Shown here: positions 1 through 10,360 of the stretch, piece by piece | How the letters are laid out: each line of letters begins with the position of its first letter | Position numbering within the stretch: the stretch's first letter is position 1 | Source of the DNA: Candidatus Woesearchaeota archaeon | GTDB taxonomy: Archaea; Nanobdellota; Nanobdellia; SCGC-AAA011-G17; GW2011-AR18 | Reading direction: 5' to 3' | Length of the DNA: 50,335 nucleotides | NCBI GenBank assembly: GCA_016179945.1 | Contig: JACPCE010000016.1 | Span: 938-51,272 of the forward strand | Notes under the pieces: model-generated | What the model saw: the letters and a program-made list of their open reading frames with translations, nothing else | Told to the model about the DNA's origin: nothing | Database searches by the model: none | Translations under genes and position numbers: made by a program

Positions 1-368
1 TTAACCTGCTCAATTACTTCAGGATTCTGCTCAGCTTCCTTTAAATCCTCCTTTATAATTTGAGTTTTCTGCTCTATCTTTTGAAGCTTTGCCCTGTCAG
101 CAGCCTCAATTTCCGCAAGGTCTATATCTGCCTGCTGCATAAGCTCATTTAGTGTTAATTCGTCATTTTTTGCCGCAGAATCTGGAATATCAACACCATA
201 CTTTACCTCATCTTTTTGCGCGCTTTGCGCTTGGCTTTGAGCTTGCGCAGAAGCATCAATGCCTTCCAAGTCTTTCAGCTCTTCTGCGAACTTTTCATTT
301 TGATTCTCATTGTCTTGAGAAACTTTATAGAAATCTTTAGTATCCTTCTTAACTTTTCCTAAACTCAT
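1..368 (-). CDS. Hypothetical charged coiled-coil protein, C-terminus truncated by the window edge
   Basis: Reverse strand open from ATG at 368 to the window edge: MSLGKVKKDTKDFYKVSQDNENQNEKFAEELKDLEGIDASAQ... The ORF track lists only an opposite-strand ORF (152..340) here, which looks spurious. Confidence 0.6.
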   Translation of the reverse strand, partial: MSLGKVKKDTKDFYKVSQDNENQNEKFAEELKDLEGIDASAQAQSQAQSAQKDEVKYGVDIPDSAAKNDELTLNELMQQADIDLAEIEAADRAKLQKIEQKTQIIKEDLKEAEQNPEVIEQV

Positions 369-468
369 ATACAACCAACAACACCAACATTAATAAAATT
401 TTCTAAAATTGAAATTTCTTCAAAAATTAGCAGATAAGACTTAATAAAACAAAGAAATTAGATAAAGT

Positions 469-810
469 ATGCTATTGACAAAACTATGCATTCTGAGTGT
501 ATTGGTTGGAATAATACTGCTAATAATAGTAATAGACAAAGTAGAAATTCCAAGTTCAGAGATATCAACAATAAGCAAAGAAGATATTAATAAACATGTA
601 AAATTTATTGGAACAATAAAAAAGGTAAACAATAAAGGAACAATAACTAGTCTAGAAGTAGAAGATAAATCTGGAAAAATAAACGTCATTGCCTTTAAAA
701 CTAAAAACCTAAACTTAAAGAAAGAATCAACTATAGAATTAGAAGGCAGGGTTTCTATTTATGAAGGAGAAATTCAAATATATGCTGAAACAATAAAGGT
801 GTTGAATTAA
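469..810 (+). CDS. Small membrane-anchored OB-fold protein
   Basis: N-terminal hydrophobic segment, then VKFIGTIKKVNNKGTITSLEVEDKSGKINVIAF...LEGRVSIYEGEIQIYAETIKV, typical of nucleic-acid-binding OB folds. Confidence 0.65.
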   Translation: MLLTKLCILSVLVGIILLIIVIDKVEIPSSEISTISKEDINKHVKFIGTIKKVNNKGTITSLEVEDKSGKINVIAFKTKNLNLKKESTIELEGRVSIYEGEIQIYAETIKVLN

Positions 811-908
811 TTCCCATAAAATAATTAATATTATATAACGATTACTATTAAAAAGAGATAACTATTTAAATTAGTAAACACCACTAATCAAGTTAAAGGG
901 CTTAAAAG

Positions 909-1649
909 ATGGTAGAACACATAAAAAGAGACTCATATAGGTTAGTAGAAGAATTCTCAAACAAACAAGACGAAAATCCATTTAGTAAAATTATTCCTGC
1001 ATTAATGAAAAAAGGTTTGGAAAACGTTAATTTATCAATGTTTAGCGAAGAAAAAAAGAAAGAACTTCTTAACGCAGCTGGAGAAGAATACATAAAAAGA
1101 ACGCAGGTTCTTGATGCTATTAAAATATTTAAAATGACAGAAAATAAGCAAAGACTTATTGAAATTGGTGATGATCATGTAAGAATGGGTCTTTTCTCTT
1201 ATGCTATTGAAGCGTATAAATTAGGAGAAGCTTATGATAAGTTATTAAAAGTAGGAGATAAATGTCTTGAAGAAGGCCATTTAGCAGAAGCAATTGCTTC
1301 ATTTAAAATTGTAGGCGATCAAGATAAATTAAACAAAGTAGGCGACTATTGTATAGAAAAAGGCAAGATAGAATTTGCTATCGAAGTATTCAGTGCTCTA
1401 GAAAACAAAACAAAATTACTTAGCCTAGGAGATAAATGTTTCGCTGAGAAACAATTTCACTTGGCAATGAGGTCATATGAACTAATAAAAGAATCTGATA
1501 AATTAAACAAAGTAGGAGAAGAATTTATGAAAATAGGGCTTCTAGCAAACGCACTCAGGGCATTTGAAGCTGCAGATAACAAAATGATGGTCCAATTTAT
1601 AAAAGAAAACTTTGCTGACAGAGACTTAGTAGCAAGAGTTTATGTTTAA
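909..1649 (+). CDS. TPR-like helical repeat protein
   Basis: Degenerate repeats of the form DKLNKVGDYCIEKGKIEFAIEVFSALENKTKLLSLGDKC. Confidence 0.6.
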   Translation: MVEHIKRDSYRLVEEFSNKQDENPFSKIIPALMKKGLENVNLSMFSEEKKKELLNAAGEEYIKRTQVLDAIKIFKMTENKQRLIEIGDDHVRMGLFSYAIEAYKLGEAYDKLLKVGDKCLEEGHLAEAIASFKIVGDQDKLNKVGDYCIEKGKIEFAIEVFSALENKTKLLSLGDKCFAEKQFHLAMRSYELIKESDKLNKVGEEFMKIGLLANALRAFEAADNKMMVQFIKENFADRDLVARVYV

Positions 1650-1658
1650 TTTTTTATT

Positions 1659-2030
1659 ATGGAAGATTTTAACTTAGTAATTAAAGAACTAATAAATAAA
1701 AACATAGAAGATATTTCTTTGCCAGAACACATGAGAAAAGAATTTGAGAAAACAGCAGAGAGATATATAAAAAACGGAAACCACTTAGATGCAATCAAGG
1801 TTTTTGCAATTACAAAAAACAAAGACAAGTTAATAGAAACTGCAAACATATGTTTAAAAGAAGAAAAACCATATGAAGCATTTCATGGATTTTATTACGC
1901 AGGCGATTCTGAAAACTTAAACAAAATAGGTTTTGTATTATTACAAATACCTGATATAAAAACAGCCTTCAAAGCATTTGAGAAGGCAAAAAATAAAGAA
2001 ATGATAGAATTCATAATGAAAAACTTTTAA
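1659..2030 (+). CDS. TPR-like helical repeat protein, paralogue of the upstream gene
   Basis: Shares the (NK)DKLIETANICLKEEKPYEAFHGF repeat style and the KNKEMIEFIMKNF ending with the 909..1649 product. Confidence 0.55.
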   Translation: MEDFNLVIKELINKNIEDISLPEHMRKEFEKTAERYIKNGNHLDAIKVFAITKNKDKLIETANICLKEEKPYEAFHGFYYAGDSENLNKIGFVLLQIPDIKTAFKAFEKAKNKEMIEFIMKNF

Positions 2031-2128
2031 AGTATTTTTTAAATACTATTGAAAAATTTCTAAAATTATTGAAAATTATTTATAATTTTCACAAAACAAA
2101 ATATAAAAATAAAGAATAAAAAAATTCT

Positions 2129-3331
2129 ATGAATTATTTATTTATAGTAATCCCAATATTAAGCGGAATTTTCTTGGGAATAATAACAGGTCTGATCCCG
2201 GGAATACATATTAATTTAGTTGCATCAATAATTGTGGCTTATTCTCAGTATATATTAAAATTATTAGACAGCACAACAATAATATTAACAATAACATCAA
2301 TGGCAATTACACACACAGTTCTTGATATTATACCATCTACAGTTCTTGGAATCCCAAATGCAGAAAATTTAACAATGTTGCTGCCAGCCCACAAGTTAAC
2401 AATAGAAGGCAAAGCAAAACTAGCAATAATTTATGGTTTGTTGGGCAGCGCATTAGGAATAATAACAACCACAGCATTAATACCATTAATAATAAAGCTT
2501 ATACCATATACATATGAAAGAATTAAGGATTATATTGGATATATTTTAATAGCTGTCTCGATATATATTATATTAAATTGTAAAAATAAAGTACTATCAG
2601 CAATATTTTTCATAACAACAGGAATAATAGGAATACTTTCATTTAATATAAAAAATATAGATCAGCCGCTTCTTCCTTTATTGTCTGGAACATTTGGATT
2701 AAGCTCATTAATATTAAGCATAAAAAACAAAATTTGTATCCCAGAACAAAAAGAAGTAAGTTTAGAAATATCAAAAAGAGAAGCTATAAAACATTCTATA
2801 TCAACTACAATTGCATCTTTATTAACAAACTTTCTTCCAGGCTTAACTTCATCTTATACATCAATAATTTCAAATAAAATAAGTAAATTAAAAGACCAAA
2901 ATCATCACATTATAATATCTAATGCTTGTAATTCATCTTCAACAATAATAAGTTTTATAGCATTCTATACCCTTCAAAAAACAAGGTCTGGAGCAGTAGC
3001 GGCTATACAGTACTTAATTAATTCTATAAATTTAAGCACCCTAATTCTAATAATATCAATATCATTAATAACATTAGCAATATCAGTTACAATAGCCGTA
3101 AAAATATCAAACAAAATAATAAAAATTATAAACAAGATTAATTACAAAATAATAAATATTTGCATTATATTATTGATTATTATTATAGTACTAATTATAA
3201 CAAAAATTTCAGGCATGATAATATTAATTACAACAACAGCCCTAGGAATACTAGCTGAAATATATAACATAGAAAAAATAAGTCTTACTGGGTGTCTTGT
3301 GTTCCCAGTTATATTATACTACTTAATATAA
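2129..3331 (+). CDS. TctA/DUF112-like multi-pass membrane protein
   Basis: 400 aa with many TM segments; N-terminal GIFLGIITGLIPGIHINLVA and IPSTVLGIPNAENLTMLLPAHKLTIEGKA match the archaeal TctA-like pattern. Confidence 0.7.
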   Translation: MNYLFIVIPILSGIFLGIITGLIPGIHINLVASIIVAYSQYILKLLDSTTIILTITSMAITHTVLDIIPSTVLGIPNAENLTMLLPAHKLTIEGKAKLAIIYGLLGSALGIITTTALIPLIIKLIPYTYERIKDYIGYILIAVSIYIILNCKNKVLSAIFFITTGIIGILSFNIKNIDQPLLPLLSGTFGLSSLILSIKNKICIPEQKEVSLEISKREAIKHSISTTIASLLTNFLPGLTSSYTSIISNKISKLKDQNHHIIISNACNSSSTIISFIAFYTLQKTRSGAVAAIQYLINSINLSTLILIISISLITLAISVTIAVKISNKIIKIINKINYKIINICIILLIIIIVLIITKISGMIILITTTALGILAEIYNIEKISLTGCLVFPVILYYLI

Positions 3332-3332
3332 A

Positions 3333-6300
3333 TCAAAACCATTTACCCAAAGCCTCTTGTCTTTCTTTTTCCTTACCAAATAATAATTCTATTCTTTGTT
3401 TAGAAAGATCTAATGTTTGTTTTAAATAAGGAGGTAATTCATACTTATCAGCTAAACTTAAGCTTGGTTGTAAATATTTAGTTACTGTGCCTTCAGATAT
3501 AGTAAATAAAATCTTGCCACTACATTTGCTACACACCCCTTTCAAGGGTGGTCTTCTAAATTTCTCATTGCAAGAAACACATCTAAATTGTTGCATGGAA
3601 AATTTTCTTAGATTTCCCTTTATGTCCCTGATAAAGTGTCTTTCAATAACAAGCCTAGCAACATCGTTAACATCCACAGCTCTAAGTTTTTCACATAGTT
3701 GCATTTGTTTTTCTACTTTATCCTGCATTGTGGGTAATGTTTTATAACAGCTACACCTTATACCATCATTAATATTTTTTGTATCGTGGGTAAACCCCCA
3801 ACCCTCATACTGTCCAATATTGCCCAATTCAGACTTTAGAGTTTTAATTTTAATATCATAAGCAGGCTTATACTCCATAGCTGCTTCATATATTTCTAGG
3901 GGGTATCTCCAAGCAATATCCATATCAAATACCATATCATCAACTTCGGTTGGCAAAATAATAGATGTAAGAACAAGTGGCTCATCCTGCGTAGCCCCCC
4001 TATGATCACTCAAAAGTTTTGGTGAAAAATTTAATAGGGCATCCATTAGCAACATCACACATGCTTCATCGCCATCACAATCCCTTCTCATAATGCTATG
4101 AAATAATGGATTGCACAACAAAGTCTGTGTTTTAGAAAATCCAATTATTCTTCCTACAATTCCAGAAGCAGTATGTGGGCTCAAACCAACAACCAAGTGC
4201 CCGACTAAATCAAACCTACTTTTCAAATTATAAAATTTAGGAAGGCCATATAATTTTTCTAATAATTCGTCTATGAATTTAGAAACCCTAAATAATACAA
4301 AATCAGATCCCTCATCAAGACTTTCAGGACAAGAAGGTAAAACAATGTCTTGACATTTCAATTCCAATATCTGATTGTCATTAAACAATTCATTGCCATA
4401 AATATCATATATATAACCTAATTCTTTCAAAACACCAACACCAGTTCCAATCTCATTGGGTTTAAAGTGTGTTAAAGTCATTTCAGTCATGTCATATCTC
4501 GTAGTACCATCTTTATTTACATATATTTCATGAACTGCTCGCAAAATTCCTTTCAATAAGTGTTCAGGTATGTGGTCTTTGTTGCTTGTGCCCCTAACAC
4601 CTTTAATTAACTCAGGATAATTTTTAGTATTCAAAACATTTAAGGCTGAATTAAAATAGCTTTTGATATCTAGATCTAAATTTTGATAAGCAACCACATC
4701 ATGACCGCACTTCCCACTATTATCATTACACTGTTTGCAAAAGAATATCTTTTTTGCTAATGAATTACAAAAAGGACACTTAGAATAAACAACCTTCTTG
4801 TCACATGATTCACAAAAATAAATAGAAAATTGCGCAGTAACTTTATTTGTATCTAAGGATGATTGAAAACATCTAAGTCTTCCGCCTTCTTTGCCTACTG
4901 GAAAAAGAGAATGGGGACTTCCAGTTAATTTTCTCATTTTAGCTTTCTCAGGTCTACCCATCCTAGAACCTATAAATAAACCAGACTTGTCTCTAATTTT
5001 AACTTCGCTTATTTTGTTTATAATTTCTAATACAGAAAGTTCACCGCCAATGTTACTTTTAATCTTGTTTAAATTAAATTCAAAATTATAAAAACCAATA
5101 CTGACCCTAAGTGCTAAAGCCCAGTCCCCTTCAACAACAACGTATTCACCACTAACAAATTTATGAGGCAAACCCAAAATTTCTAAAGTTCTTTTATTGT
5201 CATCATCTTTAATTATGGGTAAAATAAGCTTGTCTTCTTTAACAACTGCAAAATTAAGCCAATCAATCAAAGATATAAATTTAGGTAAATCAATATCATT
5301 CCAATGAAAAGTAAACCTTGGGTGTAGGGGAATATTGAATTTTTTAGAAATTTCAAAAGAATCTGTAAAACTCAATTTAACTTTGTTAGGATTAGTAATC
5401 AATTCTATATAATCTTTTTTTCTTTCTTCTGCTACTTTTTCAAGTTCTAGTACCCACCAATCTTCATTATAACCAACGGGAGCCAAGACATGCCCCCTGT
5501 TCAAAAAATAACCGTAATTAATCAAAATATCCCCCAAAAACAAAACTTCTTCAATCTCCCTTACAATGCTTCTGGCTTGTTCCTCAGTTTCAATAAAAAC
5601 AACTTCCCCATTTTTTAATTTTACAGTGGGGCCCTCAACACTATCACAACAACTTATAACTGTGCTTTTTCCAGGCCTCTCTGTTTTTAATTGTGTTCCA
5701 GAAGCTATAAAACCATCTAGAACCACCATTGTCGCTGGATGTATTGCATCATCGCTTAAACCTGTAGTTCTTGCCCTACCAAATCTAACCCTAAATCCAC
5801 CAGCACCCAAAGGATAACCAAGAATAGGTCTCCCAGCAACCAAATCCTTTATATAATTAAAATCTGGAACAATTCTTGCCTTTTTAGATTCCTTAATCTT
5901 GCCCTTGGCCCTTATTTCCTTCTGCAATTTAACAAAACCTTCCAAAAAATTCCAGTGATCCATCTCAAAATCTTTATACCATTTGGAAAACTTACTCCAA
6001 AATTTAGCAAATTTCTGTGTAAGACCTTCTGCCATAACTAAACAAAAACCATTTCTCAGTTTGTTTGTTCCTATTCTTGGTAAATTTTTATAATTTGGAA
6101 CATCTATTTTTTCACTAGGATCTCCATCTATTTGTATGGGTAAATTTTTTGTCAAATAATCCGCTTCCTTTTTAGAAGGAAAGTATTGTAAATTAGTTAT
6201 TCTATCATGAAAGTGTTCTAACTCACTAAACGTTCTATTAACCTCGTCATCAGTAGCATCATAAACAGAATACCCCATTTTCATCCTGACATAATCACAA

Positions 6301-6809
6301 ACAGCCACAAATATACAAGTAGCTGTAGTCCCAGCACTTCTTATTGGCCCACCAAAATATAAACAAAAATATTCGCCAACACCATCCAATCTCTTTTTTA
6401 ATTCCAACTTAACAAAACCTTCCAAAGGAGAAGAAACAACACCGTTTGTAATATAGGCAAGCCCAACTCTTAATCCAACCTCAATTGATTCCCTTTTATC
6501 CTTAAACTTACAAAATTTTTCATTCGCAACTTCTTCAGCAATTAAAAATGCGATCTTCCAATTTTGACTACCATATTCAATTTCCAAATCCTTAATTCTT
6601 GTACTTAGACCGGTACCTTTTATTTGTGGGGCAGCTACAGAAACCAAACCCTCAACCCTTTCTGCCATATCTCTTGCAAGAGGTATTTCCACCTTAATAT
6701 CAGGATCAAAGCCCTTGGAACGTGCCTCATTAGCTACGCTATAACAAATTTTAATGTTCTTCTCTAGCTCGAAGAAATATTTCTGCATATTCTCACTAAC
6801 TTGACTCAT
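3333..6809 (-). CDS. polC: DNA polymerase II (family D) large subunit DP2
   Basis: GAGGFRVRFGRARTTGLSDDAIHPATM, SRMGRPEKAKMRK and MRRDCDGDEACVMLLMDALLNFSPKLLSDHRGATQDEPLVLT are DP2 signatures; C-terminal zinc finger CVSCNEKF...CSKCSGK; C-terminus QEALGKWF is PIP-box-like. Start set at MSQVSENMQ. Confidence 0.97.
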   Translation of the reverse strand: MSQVSENMQKYFFELEKNIKICYSVANEARSKGFDPDIKVEIPLARDMAERVEGLVSVAAPQIKGTGLSTRIKDLEIEYGSQNWKIAFLIAEEVANEKFCKFKDKRESIEVGLRVGLAYITNGVVSSPLEGFVKLELKKRLDGVGEYFCLYFGGPIRSAGTTATCIFVAVCDYVRMKMGYSVYDATDDEVNRTFSELEHFHDRITNLQYFPSKKEADYLTKNLPIQIDGDPSEKIDVPNYKNLPRIGTNKLRNGFCLVMAEGLTQKFAKFWSKFSKWYKDFEMDHWNFLEGFVKLQKEIRAKGKIKESKKARIVPDFNYIKDLVAGRPILGYPLGAGGFRVRFGRARTTGLSDDAIHPATMVVLDGFIASGTQLKTERPGKSTVISCCDSVEGPTVKLKNGEVVFIETEEQARSIVREIEEVLFLGDILINYGYFLNRGHVLAPVGYNEDWWVLELEKVAEERKKDYIELITNPNKVKLSFTDSFEISKKFNIPLHPRFTFHWNDIDLPKFISLIDWLNFAVVKEDKLILPIIKDDDNKRTLEILGLPHKFVSGEYVVVEGDWALALRVSIGFYNFEFNLNKIKSNIGGELSVLEIINKISEVKIRDKSGLFIGSRMGRPEKAKMRKLTGSPHSLFPVGKEGGRLRCFQSSLDTNKVTAQFSIYFCESCDKKVVYSKCPFCNSLAKKIFFCKQCNDNSGKCGHDVVAYQNLDLDIKSYFNSALNVLNTKNYPELIKGVRGTSNKDHIPEHLLKGILRAVHEIYVNKDGTTRYDMTEMTLTHFKPNEIGTGVGVLKELGYIYDIYGNELFNDNQILELKCQDIVLPSCPESLDEGSDFVLFRVSKFIDELLEKLYGLPKFYNLKSRFDLVGHLVVGLSPHTASGIVGRIIGFSKTQTLLCNPLFHSIMRRDCDGDEACVMLLMDALLNFSPKLLSDHRGATQDEPLVLTSIILPTEVDDMVFDMDIAWRYPLEIYEAAMEYKPAYDIKIKTLKSELGNIGQYEGWGFTHDTKNINDGIRCSCYKTLPTMQDKVEKQMQLCEKLRAVDVNDVARLVIERHFIRDIKGNLRKFSMQQFRCVSCNEKFRRPPLKGVCSKCSGKILFTISEGTVTKYLQPSLSLADKYELPPYLKQTLDLSKQRIELLFGKEKERQEALGKWF

Positions 6810-8436
6810 TTTGTGCCTCTCTTTCAACAAACAAAACTTTTATACTGTCATCTAAAAAATTCATAATTTTAATTTCTCTAGTTTGTAAATTTATAATTGG
6901 AATTTTGGCTGGATGGGGTATAATTCCTCTTTTAGCATTATCTTCACTTTGAACAACCCAGCAGGAACTATTAATTAAAGAAACATTTCTATAATTACTA
7001 ACTGTTATCTGGTGTATATGTCCTGAAACAAAAATGTCTGGTATTTTCTCAATAACTAAAGGGTCAAAAGTTTCATCCGGAACATAAAGTGTAGAACTAT
7101 GTGAAGGAGCTAAATGTCTTCTTTGTAATAAAAATTTCATAATTAAGTCACACCTAAGTATCCCTCCTTTGTCTCTAATGCTGGGAACATTATCTCCAAA
7201 ATATGGAAAACTTGCGCCATGATACATTAAAACATCAAAACCAGGAAAATTATCAGACGAATGTATATTAACTACGGCAGGATTGCTAACAAGAATCATA
7301 TTTGGAATTTCATAAAAACCCCTTGAAATTATTTTATCAAAAATTGGTTGTGGTTCAGACATTCTCATAGCATCGTGATTTCCCCCACAAATAATTATTT
7401 TGATTCTTTCTGGTATCATTTTAAAATATCTTGTTGCTTCTTCATATTGAGCATAAATGTCTTTAATTGCCAAGTCATCTTCCTGTCCAGGATATATTCC
7501 TACACCTTCAACAACATCACCCGTAACAAAAAGATATTGAACCTTACTTGCAATTTGTCTCTGTTGTTCGTTTCCGTATTCACCCCTAAGCCACATAACA
7601 AATTTCATAAAATCAGAAGTCAAAAAATCCTTCATCCCAAAATGAATATCACTAATAAAGACAGTATAAACTTCATCAGGTGATTTTTTAAGTTCGTGGT
7701 TTATGGGAATATCTGGAGAAAAAAGGTTATTACAAAATATAATTCCTTTTCCCATAACTCCAGATATTCCAACAACTTCATCCAAAACAACATCCTTTGC
7801 TAAATTATACAAATCGCTTTTGCTCTTTGTAATTAAAGCATCAAAATTGCCTGTTGGGTCCTCTAATGTTATTCTTATATTATCATTTTTGGTTTGTGTT
7901 TTATTAAGCACAATACCAATAACACTTACAATATCGCCCTCCTGCTTTCTAGGCAGCCTTGCGATTGACAAGCTATCTTGTAATTCTTGTCTATTTGAAA
8001 GTATTTTCTTCAAAAATTCATATCTCTTTTTAAAATAATTTACAAAATCCTGAACTTCTTTTTTTTTATTTTTATAATCATAAGAAAACACAACCCGAAC
8101 ATTGTTCTTATAATTATTTTGGATTGTCTCTGGTACTTCTTCCTCTAGTGTTGTAATCTCTGTTGTTTTCAAAATGTTAGGAAATTCATTTTGTTTCGTT
8201 TCGCTCAAATTAGAAGTTACAATCGCTCCAGTATAAACTCTCGAATTCTGAAAACCCATTTCTAAATCTTTAATTAAATCCTTTCCTATAAAAAAAGATT
8301 TAGAAAATTGCCCCTCATTAAATAATTGAAGAAATTTAGAAACATCAAAATTATTATCAAGTGAATCGAAAAAATCAGGACTAATCAAAATTCCGTTTTC
8401 CATAAAATAACTAATCAATTGTTCCTTATTTATCAT
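6796..8436 (-). CDS. polB: DNA polymerase II (family D) small subunit DP1 (OB fold + calcineurin-like phosphoesterase)
   Basis: ISDIHFG, GDVVEGVGIYPGQ, GGNHDAMR, YHGAS and SGHIHQ phosphoesterase motifs; upstream of DP2. Confidence 0.95.
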   Translation of the reverse strand: MINKEQLISYFMENGILISPDFFDSLDNNFDVSKFLQLFNEGQFSKSFFIGKDLIKDLEMGFQNSRVYTGAIVTSNLSETKQNEFPNILKTTEITTLEEEVPETIQNNYKNNVRVVFSYDYKNKKKEVQDFVNYFKKRYEFLKKILSNRQELQDSLSIARLPRKQEGDIVSVIGIVLNKTQTKNDNIRITLEDPTGNFDALITKSKSDLYNLAKDVVLDEVVGISGVMGKGIIFCNNLFSPDIPINHELKKSPDEVYTVFISDIHFGMKDFLTSDFMKFVMWLRGEYGNEQQRQIASKVQYLFVTGDVVEGVGIYPGQEDDLAIKDIYAQYEEATRYFKMIPERIKIIICGGNHDAMRMSEPQPIFDKIISRGFYEIPNMILVSNPAVVNIHSSDNFPGFDVLMYHGASFPYFGDNVPSIRDKGGILRCDLIMKFLLQRRHLAPSHSSTLYVPDETFDPLVIEKIPDIFVSGHIHQITVSNYRNVSLINSSCWVVQSEDNAKRGIIPHPAKIPIINLQTREIKIMNFLDDSIKVLFVEREAQNESS

Positions 8437-9638
8437 TATAAATTAAGGCCTTCCTTCAAAATATTTCTTATATTTGGTATTGTAGAAGAAGGAATACCTA
8501 GTTTAATTTCCCTAGTTCTTCCGTATCTTCCTTTAGATATAACTCTTGCATTGATTATTCCCAGCATGTCTAATTCTGCAATGATATCTGAAATTCTCCT
8601 CTGTGTCAAGGGCTTTAATCCAACCTTGCTACAAAAAGATTTGTATACTTCATAAATATCTCCAGTAAATATTGGTTCATCTGAAACATCTGAAACATCC
8701 AAAATGGAAAGCAAAGTGAGTTGAAATTGTTTTGGTTGTGTATGTACTACATCTAAGACCCTATCTCTCTCAATTTTTTCTTCTGCATCATCTATATCTT
8801 CAATACCTATATATTTTTTTCCTTTCCTTTCGGCCAATTCACCAGAAACTCTCAAAAGTTCTAGTGCTCTTCTAGCATCTCCATGTTCCCTGGCAGCATA
8901 GGCAGCACATTTTTCTATTACTCCTTCACGAACTACTCCCTCTCTAAATGCAATTTTTGCTCTTTCCTTTAAAATATCTTGAATTTGAAGAGCATTATAA
9001 GGAGAAAAAACCAACTCTTCTTCGCTTAAGGAACTTTTAACTCTTGGATCAATGTTATCCATAAAAAGAAGATCATTAGAAATGCCTATTATAGACAATT
9101 CAATATTTTTTAATTCAAAATTAATTCTAGTAAGATTATAAAGAATTTCGTCTCCTGCTTTTTTAATTAACTGATCTATTTCATCAAGAACTAAAATTAT
9201 TAGTTTCTTTTCAGCGTCTATGTGCCTTAGAAAAATTTTGTATACTTCATCTGTAGGTAAGCCTGTTGGAGGAATATCTAATCCAAACTCTTTAGCCAGT
9301 TGAGAAATAATTCTATATTCTGTATCTGCAACTCTCTTCAATTTACAATTTAAATAAATAATTTCAATAGGAAGTTTTTTCTCGCTAGCTATCTGCAAGA
9401 TCTGTGAAGTTACATATTTACTTATCACTGTTTTTCCAGTTCCTGTCTTTCCATACAAAAAAAGATTAGATGGTTTCTCCATTCTTAATGCTGGAGCAAG
9501 AATTCCTGCTATTGTTTTTACATGCTCGTCTCTGTGGGGTATTGTTGAAGGAGTATAATTTGACTGTAAAACTTTTTTATTTTTAAAAAGAGGTTCTTGA
9601 TCTAAATAATCATTAAAAAAATTATTTAATTCTACCAT
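8436..9638 (-). CDS. cdc6: Orc1/Cdc6-type AAA+ replication initiator
   Basis: LFLYGKTGTGKTVISKYV (Walker A), LVLDEIDQL (Walker B), EHGDARRALELLRVSGELAE (sensor 2), C-terminal winged helix. Confidence 0.96.
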   Translation of the reverse strand: MVELNNFFNDYLDQEPLFKNKKVLQSNYTPSTIPHRDEHVKTIAGILAPALRMEKPSNLFLYGKTGTGKTVISKYVTSQILQIASEKKLPIEIIYLNCKLKRVADTEYRIISQLAKEFGLDIPPTGLPTDEVYKIFLRHIDAEKKLIILVLDEIDQLIKKAGDEILYNLTRINFELKNIELSIIGISNDLLFMDNIDPRVKSSLSEEELVFSPYNALQIQDILKERAKIAFREGVVREGVIEKCAAYAAREHGDARRALELLRVSGELAERKGKKYIGIEDIDDAEEKIERDRVLDVVHTQPKQFQLTLLSILDVSDVSDEPIFTGDIYEVYKSFCSKVGLKPLTQRRISDIIAELDMLGIINARVISKGRYGRTREIKLGIPSSTIPNIRNILKEGLNL

Positions 9639-9688
9639 CTTTTTTACCCATGCTGATTTCTTAAATAAATTATATAAATTTTATTGTG

Positions 9689-9980
9689 TTTCAAAATACA
9701 CACCTACACCTATATTTCCTCTGGAATTAATTTCACTTTTATCACATATAAAAAATATAGCAATCACTAACAAATAATAACACCCTCATTTCCTATGGAA
9801 AATATATAATTTATAATATATATTATATATAATAGAAAAATTTATAATATAAATAAGAAAAAATATCAAATTCTTATAAAAATAAGGAAAACAAGAAATA
9901 AAAGACACACAACAGTCCATACGAAACGAAAAAACAAAAAACATTCCATACGAAACAAAAGGGTGTGGGTCCATAGGAAG
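9689..9980. other. Candidate replication origin (oriC): ORB-like elements around an AT-rich unwinding region
   Basis: Inverted copies TTTCCTCTGGAAT (9715-9727) and TTTCCTATGGAAA (9789-9801, preceded by CACCCTCA); opposite-orientation copies TCCATACGAAAC (9916-9927, 9945-9956, the latter followed by AAAAGGGTGTGGG) and TCCATAGGAAG (9970-9980); nearly pure A+T between 9802 and 9890; adjacent to cdc6. Confidence 0.8.
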
Positions 9981-10081
9981 TTAAGGTTCATTAATGAATA
10001 AACAACAAACATACAATATATTACAAATAAGCAATAAATTTATAAATAAGTTTTAAATAGTAATAGCAATAGGTGTTAAAA

Positions 10082-10342
10082 ATGGATGAAGAAAAGAGAA
10101 GTTCTAAACAACTAATTGGAAAAAAAGTCGTAACAAAAAGCGGTAAGGTTTTTGGAGAAGTAAACAACCTTATATTTGAAACAAAAACAGGAGAACTCCT
10201 TCAATTATCTTTAAGAAACGCAACCCCCTATTGTGAGGGTCTTGACTTAGAAAGAACAAAACAAAACGAAGTACTGGTTCCTTTTTCTGCAGTTGTTGCC
10301 TTAGGTGACTTCATCGTTGTAGCAGAAGAAGAAATGATATAA
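10082..10342 (+). CDS. PRC-barrel domain protein
   Basis: QLIGKKVVTKSGKVFGEVNNLIFETKTGELLQL...VPFSAVVALGDFIVV; start ATG after AGGTG. Confidence 0.8.
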   Translation: MDEEKRSSKQLIGKKVVTKSGKVFGEVNNLIFETKTGELLQLSLRNATPYCEGLDLERTKQNEVLVPFSAVVALGDFIVVAEEEMI

Positions 10343-10360
10343 CCTTTTCTTAAAATAGAT

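Noticed and set aside
3487-8038. Plus-strand ORFs within polC/polB (e.g. 3487..3747, 4891..5091, 5566..5817, 7348..7683, 7703..8038)
   Set aside because: Antisense to strongly conserved polymerase subunits; no recognisable domains.
9802-9835. ATAATTTATAATATATATTATATATAA as a terminator hairpin or repeat element
   Set aside because: Pure A/T palindromes are expected in an unwinding element; no GC stem or T-tract typical of a terminator.
9786-9974. 62-aa minus-strand ORF in the cdc6 upstream gap
   Set aside because: Low-complexity translation of the AT-rich origin region; ORB-like elements explain the sequence better.
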